Source: Candidatus Nanopelagicus hibericus
GTDB taxonomy: Bacteria; Actinomycetota; Actinomycetes; Nanopelagicales; Nanopelagicaceae
Direction: 5' to 3'
Length of the DNA: 64,000 nt
Assembly (NCBI RefSeq): GCF_002288005.1
Contig: NZ_CP016771.1
Coordinates: forward strand, 682,001-746,000
The notes under the pieces were generated by a model. That model ran no database searches, was not told the origin of the DNA, and saw nothing but the letters and a program-made list of their open reading frames with translations. The first letter of the stretch is position 1. Each line of letters opens with the position of its first letter. A program made the translations under genes and the position numbers. Of the stretch, positions 56,859 through 64,000 are shown one piece after another.

Positions 56859-58343
56859 GTGCCAGCAAAGGTAAAAGGACCAACCGATAATGTCGTAATT
56901 GTCGGTGCAGGACTTGCTGGGCTCAGTGCTGCGCTGAGGTTGGCTGGTGCTGGTCGAAAAGTAACTGTTGTTGAACGCGAGTCTGTCCCAGGTGGCAGAA
57001 ACGGTTTACTGAGTAAAGCCGGGTACTCATTTGATACTGGCCCATCTGTGTTGACCATGCCAGATTTAATTGCTGATGCGCTTGCCTGTGTTGGTGAGGA
57101 TATAAAAGATTGGTTGGATTTAATCCCACTTAAGCCGCTCTATCGTGCATTTTATGACGATGGATCTCAACTTGATGTTCATTCTGACACAAATCAGATG
57201 CAGGCAGAGATTGCCAAAACAATTAGTCCAGCCGAGGCGATTGGCTACGGTAAGTATGTAGATTTTGTTACTAAGTTATATAAATATGAAATGAATGATT
57301 TTATTGATAGAAATATTGATTCACCCTTAAATTTATTGACACCAAATCTAGCCAGACTGGTTGCTTTAGGAGGCTTTCGTAAGCTATCCCCCAAGGTAAA
57401 TCAATTTCTAAAGGATCCTAGAACGCAAAAGGTTTACTCATTTCAGGCTATGTACGCGGGTGTCAGCCCCCAACAAGCATTAGCGATTTATGCCGTAATT
57501 GCATATATGGATTCAGTAAATGGCGTTTTCTTTCCTAAGGGTGGAATGCATGCTGTTCCTAGAGCTATGGCTGCAGCAGCAGAAAAACATGGAGTGACCT
57601 TTAAATATAACTCTACAGTTACCAAAATTGAAAAAAGTAATGGCAGAGCAACCGCAGTCATTACTGAATCAGGTGAGCGAATAACTTGCGACGTGGTTGT
57701 TTTAAACCCAGATTTGCCAGTTGCTTGGCGCGATTTATTAGGTGGTCAACCAAGATCCGTAAGACGACTTAAATATTCACCCTCTTGCGCCACATTGCTG
57801 ATTGGATCAAATAAGAAATATGACCATCTTGCCCATCACAATATTCATTTTGGTAAATCTTGGGCAGGTGTATTTGATGAATTGATCAACAAAAAAACTT
57901 TAATGAGTGACCCGAGTATTTTAGTGACGCTACCTTCCAAAGATGACCCAACGCTTGCACCTGCCGGCAAATCCTCATACTACGTTTTGTTTCCAACCCC
58001 GAACCTAACTGCCGATATAGATTGGAACAAAATAGGTCCTAGGTATCGGGATGAAATGATTAAAGCTTTAGAGGATCGCGGTTACACCGGATTTGCAAGT
58101 GGAATCGAAGTTGAGCACCTAACCACGCCATTAGATTGGCAAAAACAAGGAATGGAGGCAGGCGCTCCTTTTGCAAGTGCACACACCTTTTTTCAAACTG
58201 GGCCGTTTAGGCCAAAAAATCTTGCCAAGGGTTATGAGAACATAGTTTTTGCTGGCTCTGGCACTCAACCTGGAGTAGGTGTACCAATGGTATTAATCTC
58301 TGGCAGATTGGCCGCAGAAAGAATTGTTGGACCAGTAAAATAG
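56859..58343 (+). CDS. crtI: Phytoene desaturase
   Basis: A 494-aa FAD-dependent desaturase converting phytoene to lycopene. The FAD site VVIVGAGLAGLSAALRL (~11), GGRNGLLSKAGYSFDTGPSVLTMP (in parts at ~46-70) and the C-terminal FAGSGTQPGVGVPMVLISG (~465) are present. The position between crtE and crtB argues for the basic CrtI role. GTG start. The crtD-like paralogue at 52789 is clearly related but distinct. Confidence 0.9.
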   Translation: MPAKVKGPTDNVVIVGAGLAGLSAALRLAGAGRKVTVVERESVPGGRNGLLSKAGYSFDTGPSVLTMPDLIADALACVGEDIKDWLDLIPLKPLYRAFYDDGSQLDVHSDTNQMQAEIAKTISPAEAIGYGKYVDFVTKLYKYEMNDFIDRNIDSPLNLLTPNLARLVALGGFRKLSPKVNQFLKDPRTQKVYSFQAMYAGVSPQQALAIYAVIAYMDSVNGVFFPKGGMHAVPRAMAAAAEKHGVTFKYNSTVTKIEKSNGRATAVITESGERITCDVVVLNPDLPVAWRDLLGGQPRSVRRLKYSPSCATLLIGSNKKYDHLAHHNIHFGKSWAGVFDELINKKTLMSDPSILVTLPSKDDPTLAPAGKSSYYVLFPTPNLTADIDWNKIGPRYRDEMIKALEDRGYTGFASGIEVEHLTTPLDWQKQGMEAGAPFASAHTFFQTGPFRPKNLAKGYENIVFAGSGTQPGVGVPMVLISGRLAAERIVGPVK

Positions 58344-58345
58344 AA

Positions 58346-59257
58346 ATGAATGAACTAACCGCAGCTGGGATAGTTGATCCAAAATTGCGCGCTTCATATC
58401 AAGCATGTAAAAAACTTAACTCAAAACATGGCAAGACTTATTATCTGGCCACACTCCTATTACCACCAGCCAAGCGACCACATGTACACGCTTTATATGG
58501 CTTTGCCCGCTACGCAGATGAAATCGTAGATGATTTGGCATCAAATCTAACTGTGGATGAAAAAGCAGTAGCCCTAAAAAAATGGAGTGATCAAGTGCTA
58601 TTAGATATGAAATCTGGTAGAAGTAATGATCCAATTGCGGCAGCTGTTGTTGACACTGCAATTAAGTTCAAAATACCCATTGCCTATTTTGAATCATTCT
58701 TGCATTCAATGCGTATGGATTTAACAGTGACGCAATATCAAAGTTATGAGGATCTTCATGAATATGTCTACGGTTCAGCGGCAGTAATTGGTCTACAGAT
58801 GGTGGCAGTGCTGGGTACAACATCCTCTGAAGCAGTAGCTTTGGCAAACGAGGCAGCAGAAAAATTAGGAATTGCCTTTCAATTGGCTAACTTTATTCGA
58901 GATGTGGGTGAAGATTTGGATCGTGGACGGGTGTATCTGCCTATGAATGAACTTGAAGCCCATGGTGTTAGCCGCCAAATGTTAGAAGCAAGAGTCCTAA
59001 CACTTGAGATAAAAAATGCCCTTAAAGAGCAGATTCAAAGAGTAAAAAGATTGCAAAAAGAATCCGTGCCTGGAATAGAACTACTAACTCCTGGCGCTCG
59101 AGAGTGTATCCAAGCTGCTAGCGAGCTCTACTGTGGAATTGTTGATGAGGTTGAAAAAATTGATTATCAAATATTTACTAAACGCGCCAAGACCTCAACA
59201 TGGCGAAGATTTAGGGTTGCTTTACCGGCTTATCTGCGGGCAACGGTTGCTCGGTAA
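58346..59257 (+). CDS. crtB: Phytoene synthase
   Basis: A 303-aa squalene/phytoene synthase that joins two GGPP molecules. Both Asp-rich motifs are visible: ARYADEIVDD (~51) and NFIRDVGEDLDRGRVYLP (~190), with YVYGSAAVIG (~140) between. It starts two bases after crtI. Its stop directly abuts that of crtYd on the opposite strand. Confidence 0.96.
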   Translation: MNELTAAGIVDPKLRASYQACKKLNSKHGKTYYLATLLLPPAKRPHVHALYGFARYADEIVDDLASNLTVDEKAVALKKWSDQVLLDMKSGRSNDPIAAAVVDTAIKFKIPIAYFESFLHSMRMDLTVTQYQSYEDLHEYVYGSAAVIGLQMVAVLGTTSSEAVALANEAAEKLGIAFQLANFIRDVGEDLDRGRVYLPMNELEAHGVSRQMLEARVLTLEIKNALKEQIQRVKRLQKESVPGIELLTPGARECIQAASELYCGIVDEVEKIDYQIFTKRAKTSTWRRFRVALPAYLRATVAR

Positions 59258-59563
59258 CTAATTTTTTTGCACACCTGCCCTGCCCCAATAAACCCATAAA
59301 CTCATCACGCTTAGTACTAATGCAAATCCAAACAAAAGATCCTCAGCAGGTGCTGAGGCTATTCGAATACCCAATATTGCATCTGGGCTGTACATAACAA
59401 TATTTCTTGAGGTAAGCCACCAATTAGTCAAAAGTTGAAATGGCAAAATAATTGAATAGCTGGTCCAAAATACTTTTTTTGTTGTCAATCTGCTTTTAAT
59501 CATAAAGTGATCAAAAATAATTGCGAATAAGAATGCAACTACTGCAATATCGGTATAAACCAC
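59258..59563 (-). CDS. crtYd: Lycopene cyclase small subunit, CrtYd type
   Basis: A 101-aa protein with three membrane helices and the motif ASAPAEDLLFGFALVL, which corresponds to the PxE(E/D)xxF element of heterodimeric cyclases. GTG start overlapping the previous stop by one base (TAGTG). With its partner it would form beta or epsilon rings, or larger rings on C50 carotenoids; the gene set here makes a beta-type end likely. Confidence 0.85.
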   Translation of the reverse strand: MVYTDIAVVAFLFAIIFDHFMIKSRLTTKKVFWTSYSIILPFQLLTNWWLTSRNIVMYSPDAILGIRIASAPAEDLLFGFALVLSVMSLWVYWGRAGVQKN

Positions 59564-59892
59564 TATTCATCACCAACTGTCCAGTGCTTTTTCACAGTTC
59601 GCACTGCTTGAATTGTCATCAAAGCTGCGAGCGGTACCACAATGAAAAAAAGGAACTCTTCAAATGGGATCTCAAATGGACCAATAATTCCAAGTATCTG
59701 TGATTTATCAAAATACCAATGGCCTTGAGAGATTGCATAGGCATCCCATGCTAAAAAAAGTATTGCTACTGGAAAAATACTTAGGAAGGTCCGCTGGATG
59801 CGACGCAAAACACCAGTTTTTAAATACAGCTCCAACCAAAAGGATCCGAATACCGTGAACAAGATCATCGCCAAATAGCCAAACTTCATCAC
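59563..59892 (-). CDS. crtYc: Lycopene cyclase small subunit, CrtYc type
   Basis: A 109-aa membrane protein with three helices and the signature IPFEEFLFFIVVPLAAL (~74). It lies directly upstream of crtYd, and both are needed for cyclase activity. The frame begins GTG-ATG, so the start is 59892 or 59889. The operon is divergent from the thiamine genes, with less than 40 bases before the riboswitch. Confidence 0.88.
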   Translation of the reverse strand: MMKFGYLAMILFTVFGSFWLELYLKTGVLRRIQRTFLSIFPVAILFLAWDAYAISQGHWYFDKSQILGIIGPFEIPFEEFLFFIVVPLAALMTIQAVRTVKKHWTVGDE

Positions 59893-59929
59893 GTGGCAAC
59901 TATAGACAATTTTTTAGTGCGCTAAGATA

Positions 59930-60017
59930 TTAAACACGGGAGCTAAGAAATTTAGCTGAGAGGGTCTGACACTCAGGCCGACCGGTAGACCAGTTCGGTA
60001 ATGCGAATTGGAAAGGA
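59930..60017 (+). promoter_or_regulatory. TPP (THI-box) riboswitch
   Basis: The aptamer shows hairpin AGCTAA/TTAGCT (59941-59957), the invariant CTGAGA (59956-59961), an extra hairpin GGTCTGA/TCAGGCC (59963-59979), and the pyrophosphate-arm stem CCAGTTCG/CGAATTGG (59990-59997 with 60004-60011) around GTAATG. This follows actinobacterial TPP riboswitches. The ribosome site GAAAGGA (60011-60017) follows the last stem at once, so control is probably translational: TPP binding would hide it. No terminator is seen. Confidence 0.92.
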
Positions 60018-60024
60018 TACTCAC

Positions 60025-60576
60025 ATGTCGCTTTTAGAAATATTTGCTTTCCTAACCTCACTTGCTGGTGTAAGCCTGGGCGTACTAGGACCTCGAATCA
60101 CCTGGATTTTTTGGAATCTTGGAAGTTTGCTTTATGCGGCTTTATTTTTTCAATCCTCATACTATGCAAGTGCTGCCCTTCAATTCTTATTTATTGCTGG
60201 TGGAGTTTGGGGATGGTTTGGTTGGGGGCCTAAGGGTGCAAAACCTAGAAAATCTACAGATCGGGAAAGGATTTTTCTGGTTACAAGTCTGATCGTATTT
60301 TCAATCACTTTGTGGCCTTTTCTGTTATATATCGGTGCAACCTCATCGGCTATCGAGTCTTTTGGTTTTGTTGGTAGCGTTATTGCCCAATTGTTAATGG
60401 TTTGGCAGCGCTTTGAAGCATGGCCGATTTGGTTCATAGTAGATCTTGCATATACCTACCAATACTTTTCAGGCGGACTTTATTTAACCGCATTTTTATA
60501 TTTAATTTTCACGGGAATTGCTGTGTGGGGATGGGTTCGTTGGCGCAGGGAAGCAGAAAAAACAATTAATGATTGA
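60025..60576 (+). CDS. pnuT: PnuC-family thiamine transporter (PnuT)
   Basis: A 183-aa protein with about seven membrane helices and PnuC-type segments (WIFWNLGSLLYAALFF, GGVWGWFGWG, WIFIVD-like WPIWFIVDLAYTYQYF, ending IAVWGWVRWRR). PnuC relatives take up vitamin precursors by facilitated diffusion followed by intracellular phosphorylation. The TPP riboswitch points to thiamine rather than nicotinamide riboside. The ATG at 60025 is chosen because an earlier ATG (60001) lies inside the aptamer, and GAAAGGA stands seven bases before 60025. Confidence 0.9.
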   Translation: MSLLEIFAFLTSLAGVSLGVLGPRITWIFWNLGSLLYAALFFQSSYYASAALQFLFIAGGVWGWFGWGPKGAKPRKSTDRERIFLVTSLIVFSITLWPFLLYIGATSSAIESFGFVGSVIAQLLMVWQRFEAWPIWFIVDLAYTYQYFSGGLYLTAFLYLIFTGIAVWGWVRWRREAEKTIND

Positions 60577-61114
60577 ATATCCTGACTTGTTGGAGGAAAT
60601 TAACAAGATTGATCCAACCCAACCTATTTGCTTGGCAATTGACGGAGTTGCAGGTTCAGGTAAGACAACTCTTGCATCAAAATTATGTGATGATCTCAAA
60701 AATTGTCAGGTTGTGCATATGGATGATCTATATGAGGGTTGGAATGACCCTATATCGCAAAGACTCACCACCAGAGTTATCAGAGAGTTACTAGCGCCAT
60801 TCTCTGAGCAAATATCGGTGAGATATCAAAAATTTAATTGGGCATTAAATAAATTTGAAAAATTCATTAATCTAGGAGTTCCAAATAGATTGATACTTGA
60901 AGGAGTAGGAGCTGGCCAAAGGGAGTTTCGAAAGTATTTTTCTAAAATTATATGGGTTGAATATGACCCTCAGCAAGGTTTTGATCGTGTGATTGCGCGA
61001 GATGGTGAAGGCATAAAAGAAGAAATGAAAAATTTCTTAATAGACCAGAATAAACATTTTAATGCTGAATTAACCAGGAATGCTGCGGATTACATCATTT
61101 CTGGTGCGCCCTAA
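60569..61114 (+). CDS. Uridine-kinase-like P-loop kinase in the thiamine operon
   Basis: A 181-aa P-loop NTPase. Walker A is GVAGSGKTT (~26-34), then VHMDDLYEGW (~52) as in the uridine kinase/phosphoribulokinase family, and LILEGVGAG (~108). It overlaps pnuT by 8 bases, so it shares the TPP riboswitch. PnuC-type uptake needs a trapping kinase, which suggests a thiamine (or thiamine precursor) kinase. Similar proteins in databases are often labelled only uridine kinase-like. Substrate unproven. Confidence 0.82.
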   Translation: MIEYPDLLEEINKIDPTQPICLAIDGVAGSGKTTLASKLCDDLKNCQVVHMDDLYEGWNDPISQRLTTRVIRELLAPFSEQISVRYQKFNWALNKFEKFINLGVPNRLILEGVGAGQREFRKYFSKIIWVEYDPQQGFDRVIARDGEGIKEEMKNFLIDQNKHFNAELTRNAADYIISGAP

Positions 61115-61150
61115 ACTCTAATTTGAGGACCCTTCCCTTAAACTTTAACT

Positions 61151-63052
61151 GTGTCTGATTTAACGGGTGAGCTGATAGATAATCGCTACCTCCTTCAGCG
61201 AAAATTAGCCTCCGGTGGTATGGCAACAATTTATGCTGGCATTGATACCCGTTTAGATCGTCCAGTAGCGGTAAAAATCATGCACCCTCATCTAGCGAAT
61301 GATGAAGCCTTTGTATCAAGATTTATTAAAGAAGCAAAGGCTACTGCAGCCTTGTCTCATCCCAATATAGTTTCAATTCAAGATCAGGGATGGAATCAAG
61401 GCGGCCCACCTGCAGTATTTCTAGTAATGGAGTTAGTAGAAGGCACAACACTTCGTGACTATTTAAATGAAAATTCTGGGCTTTCAATTGATCAGACATT
61501 ACAAATAATAATTCCAGTGCTATCCGCCTTATCTGCCGCCCACAGAATCGGCATAATTCATCGGGATATAAAGCCAGAAAATATCTTGATATCAAAGGAT
61601 GGGCGAATCAAGGTGGCAGATTTTGGATTAGCAAGAAATACAGCGGTCAATCAAACCATGACTGCTGAGTCGAGTGTAGTTCTAGGCAGTGTCTCCTATC
61701 TTTCACCCGAACAGGTTCAGCGCGGAGTCGCAGATGCTAGAAGTGATGTTTATGCAATCGGTATTGTTTTATTTGAAATGCTCACTGGATCAAAGCCATA
61801 TGAGGGTGAAACCCCAATACAAATTGCCTACCGACATGTGAATGATCGTATTCCCAATATTCAAAGTATTAAGCCAAGTACTCCCGCAGCAATAGCTGAA
61901 CTGGTCTTTGCAGCCACTGCGCCAAACCCGGACCATCGGCCAAAAGATGCTGAAGATTTACACAATAAGATTCGTGAAATTCAGATACAAATTGATCCAA
62001 AGCGTAGACAAATGAGTTTAGAGCTTGACCTGCCTCCTGTGGTTACAAAAAGTGGTAAGCGAGGAAAAGTGTCAGTAGCCTCAGCTTTTGGTGGCTTTAA
62101 GGAAAAGACATCTCAATTAATCTCATCTAAACCAATCAATGTAAGCAAAGCTGAGGATTCAGTGGGCACTAAAAGGCGAAAAGTATCAAGAAGAGTCAAA
62201 CGCAATCGAATTATTGCTTTGCTGTTGCTAGCTAGTTTGATTTTTGGTGGCTATCAATTAATTGGAGTGGGAAAAATTTCAGTTCCTTCACTTGCCGGAT
62301 TGACACAATCTGAGGCCAAATCAACCCTGGCTGAGATTGGTCTTGCATCCGAAATTACAGAAGAAGTCTTTGATGAAGACATACCTAAGGGCAAAGTAAT
62401 ATCTTCCAAACCAGCTGGGGGTGGCAAGGTTTCACCCGATGGTGTTGTTGGACTTGTGATTTCTAAAGGTCAAGAGCGAATACAAATTCCAGATCTTAAA
62501 GGGGCAACCCCTGACGTCGCTTCCCAACAACTAGCAGCACTGGGCTTAACAGTCGGCGACATAAATGAAAGCTTTGACATGAAAGTTGCATCTGGCTTTG
62601 TGATATTGAGTGATCCTAAGAGTGGCGCTGAAGTTAAGCGCAGTTCAATTGTAAATTTGATAGTCAGCAAAGGAATTGAGCAAATATCACTAGTTTCATT
62701 TGTGGGCAAGGGCAGTGATGAGGCACTTTCAGAACTCACAAATAAAGGATTTGATGTGGATGCTACTTATAAGTTCAGCGATAATGTTTTCAAAGGGCTG
62801 GTGATTTCGCAAACACCCGATAAATCTGAATCGATTAGTATGGGAAGTAAGATCGAGCTAATTATCTCAAAGGGGCCGGAGTTTGTATTTGTGCCTAATG
62901 TTTTGGGGAAGAGCAAAAATGATGCGTCGGTTGATTTAGAGAATCTGGGATTAAAAGTAAGTATAAAAGGTAGCGGTAAGGTAAATAATATCTCACCTGC
63001 TATTGGCACAAAAGTGAAACAAGGCACCACAATCACCCTCACTTTGCGATAG
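61151..63052 (+). CDS. pknL: Ser/Thr protein kinase with four PASTA domains (PknL/PknB type)
   Basis: A 633-aa membrane kinase. The kinase domain (~10-275) has LASGGMATIY, VAVKIM, HRDIKPENI, DFGLA and YLSPEQ. A basic juxtamembrane stretch precedes one helix (IIALLLLASLIFGGYQLI, ~355-372). Four external PASTA repeats of ~66 residues follow and bind peptidoglycan fragments or lipid II. Location near metF and a prenyl synthase recalls mycobacterial pknL, which has fewer PASTA repeats documented, so orthology is tentative. GTG start. Confidence 0.9.
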   Translation: MSDLTGELIDNRYLLQRKLASGGMATIYAGIDTRLDRPVAVKIMHPHLANDEAFVSRFIKEAKATAALSHPNIVSIQDQGWNQGGPPAVFLVMELVEGTTLRDYLNENSGLSIDQTLQIIIPVLSALSAAHRIGIIHRDIKPENILISKDGRIKVADFGLARNTAVNQTMTAESSVVLGSVSYLSPEQVQRGVADARSDVYAIGIVLFEMLTGSKPYEGETPIQIAYRHVNDRIPNIQSIKPSTPAAIAELVFAATAPNPDHRPKDAEDLHNKIREIQIQIDPKRRQMSLELDLPPVVTKSGKRGKVSVASAFGGFKEKTSQLISSKPINVSKAEDSVGTKRRKVSRRVKRNRIIALLLLASLIFGGYQLIGVGKISVPSLAGLTQSEAKSTLAEIGLASEITEEVFDEDIPKGKVISSKPAGGGKVSPDGVVGLVISKGQERIQIPDLKGATPDVASQQLAALGLTVGDINESFDMKVASGFVILSDPKSGAEVKRSSIVNLIVSKGIEQISLVSFVGKGSDEALSELTNKGFDVDATYKFSDNVFKGLVISQTPDKSESISMGSKIELIISKGPEFVFVPNVLGKSKNDASVDLENLGLKVSIKGSGKVNNISPAIGTKVKQGTTITLTLR

Positions 63053-63086
63053 AAGTTTCTCACCAATTCTCAGGTAGGCTCGCCAA

Positions 63087-63953
63087 ATGGCAATTGCAAA
63101 AACTTATCCAAGAATTGGGGCACATGTTCCAACCTCTGGCGGTATGGCTACACGTTCAATCGAATATGCGCTAACCATAAAAGCCGAAGTAATTCAGGTA
63201 TTTGCATCTAGTCCACGCACCTGGGCAACCTCAACACCAAACCCTGCAATGGATGAAGCATTTAAAGCCAAAACAAATGAACACGATATTGAAAGTTATG
63301 TTCATGCATCATTTTTAATTAATTTAGGCTCCCCTACGCTCTCAACATATGAAAATTCCTTGTCAGCTACTGCATACTCTTTGAAGCGAGGACGAGAGAT
63401 CGGTGCAAAGGGCGTAGTAATTCATACTGGATCTGCAGTTGATGAGTCACATGTTGAAAAGGCTTGGAAGCAAATTCATGAAGGTGTTATGCCAATCCTT
63501 AATAACCTAAAAGCGGATGATCCATGGTTGCTTTTGGAACCAACAGCAGGCCAAGGAAAATCACTTGTGAAAAAACTTGATGACTTAACTAAATATTTTG
63601 AGGCACTTGAATGGCATCCCAAGGTTGGCGTGTGCTTAGACACCTGCCATGTATTTGCTGCCGGCCATGACATAAAGAAGCCTGGTGGAATGAAGGAGAC
63701 CATGGATTTATTGGTTGAGATTGCTGGATTAGAACGAATTCAATTAATCCACGCCAATGACTCGATGGATATCTGCGGAAACCTCAAAGACCGCCACCAG
63801 AATATTGGTAAAGGTGAAATTGGTAGCAAGCCATTCATAGAGCTATTAGCTCACCCAGCGGTGGCTAATGCGCCATTGATTCTTGAAACTCCTGGAGCCG
63901 AGCCAGAACACGGAAGTGAAGTTGCATTACTAAAAAAGATGCGGAATAAGTAA
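63087..63953 (+). CDS. nfo: Endonuclease IV (AP endonuclease)
   Basis: A 288-aa TIM-barrel metal-dependent nuclease for abasic sites in base excision repair. Zn-ligand regions are visible: IGAHVPTSGG (~11), VHASFLINLGSP (~72), VVIHTGS (~110), LLLEPTAGQGKS (~150), GVCLDTCHVFAAGHD (~184) and IHANDSMDICGNLKDRHQNIGKGEIG (parts at ~224-250). The length is normal. ATG start 34 bases after pknL. Confidence 0.95.
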   Translation: MAIAKTYPRIGAHVPTSGGMATRSIEYALTIKAEVIQVFASSPRTWATSTPNPAMDEAFKAKTNEHDIESYVHASFLINLGSPTLSTYENSLSATAYSLKRGREIGAKGVVIHTGSAVDESHVEKAWKQIHEGVMPILNNLKADDPWLLLEPTAGQGKSLVKKLDDLTKYFEALEWHPKVGVCLDTCHVFAAGHDIKKPGGMKETMDLLVEIAGLERIQLIHANDSMDICGNLKDRHQNIGKGEIGSKPFIELLAHPAVANAPLILETPGAEPEHGSEVALLKKMRNK

Positions 63954-64000
63954 TTGAAAACTAAAGCATTTCTATACGCCGGCTTACTGGCAACAACTGC
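63954..64000 (+). CDS. Start of a further gene, signal-peptide-like N-terminus (cut by window)
   Basis: A TTG directly after the nfo stop opens a frame that begins MKTKAFLYAGLLATT, a short basic start followed by a hydrophobic run as in a signal peptide or lipoprotein leader. Only 15 codons are in the window, so nothing more can be said. Confidence 0.45.
   Translation, partial: MKTKAFLYAGLLATT

Noticed and set aside
60001-60024. ATG at 60001 as the start of the PnuT gene
   Set aside because: It lies inside the riboswitch aptamer, and GAAAGGA lies seven bases before the ATG at 60025.

Overview
The window reads as one contiguous chromosomal segment of an actinobacterium with an AT-leaning genome (about 40% GC by eye) and very tight packing. 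Actinobacterial signs are the dcw order with sepF and yggT after ftsZ, an ANTAR regulator of the PdtaR type, a HisA/PriA-type isomerase beside trp genes in place of trpF, a heterodimeric lycopene cyclase, a PASTA kinase near metF and a prenyl synthase, and a type-2 isoleucyl-tRNA synthetase. Low GC, overlapping genes and a carotenoid cluster suggest a streamlined planktonic lineage such as the freshwater acI group (Nanopelagicales). That placement is inference.

Layout. 1-4300: end of an MFS transporter, polA, a hotdog thioesterase, pdtaR and a tRNA gene whose 3' end touches the pdtaR start. 4300-25500: a long minus-strand block with pyk, gltD, gltB, a VIT-type metal transporter, lgt, a DsbA-like protein, a DoxX/MauE protein, trpA, trpB, trpC, a 51-aa membrane ORF, trpE, a hisA/priA homologue, dnaE, rluD, lspA and a lysine-rich TraR/DksA protein. 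25600-28780: ileS on the plus strand. 28777-45600: the minus-strand division and wall cluster. It is transcribed from mraZ through rsmH, ftsL, ftsI, murE, murF, mraY, murD, ftsW, murG, murC, ftsQ and ftsZ to yfiH, yggS, sepF and yggT. A large stem-loop lies between mraZ and rsmH, and a phased G-rich repeat array lies upstream of mraZ. 45700-47330: a DUF3040 protein and dinB. 47350-50110: a small module of DoxX, TauE/SafE, an aquaglyceroporin, ArsC and a rhodanese. 50130-59890: a carotenoid cluster interrupted by a CDP-alcohol phosphatidyltransferase and metF. 59930-61110: a TPP riboswitch ahead of a PnuT-like thiamine transporter and a P-loop kinase. 61150-64000: a PASTA kinase, endonuclease IV and the start of another gene.

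Together the genes cover peptidoglycan synthesis and septation, ammonia assimilation, tryptophan synthesis, replication and repair, lipoprotein maturation and a predicted glycosylated keto-carotenoid pathway. No stretch of 300 bases lacks a gene. The longest gaps (about 190, 180 and 155 bases) are at ftsZ, mraZ-rsmH and upstream of mraZ. I saw no insertion sequence, phage, CRISPR array or rRNA. The least explained items are the mraZ-rsmH stem-loop, the short-armed CAA tRNA, the altered PriA homologue and the kinase under the TPP riboswitch.
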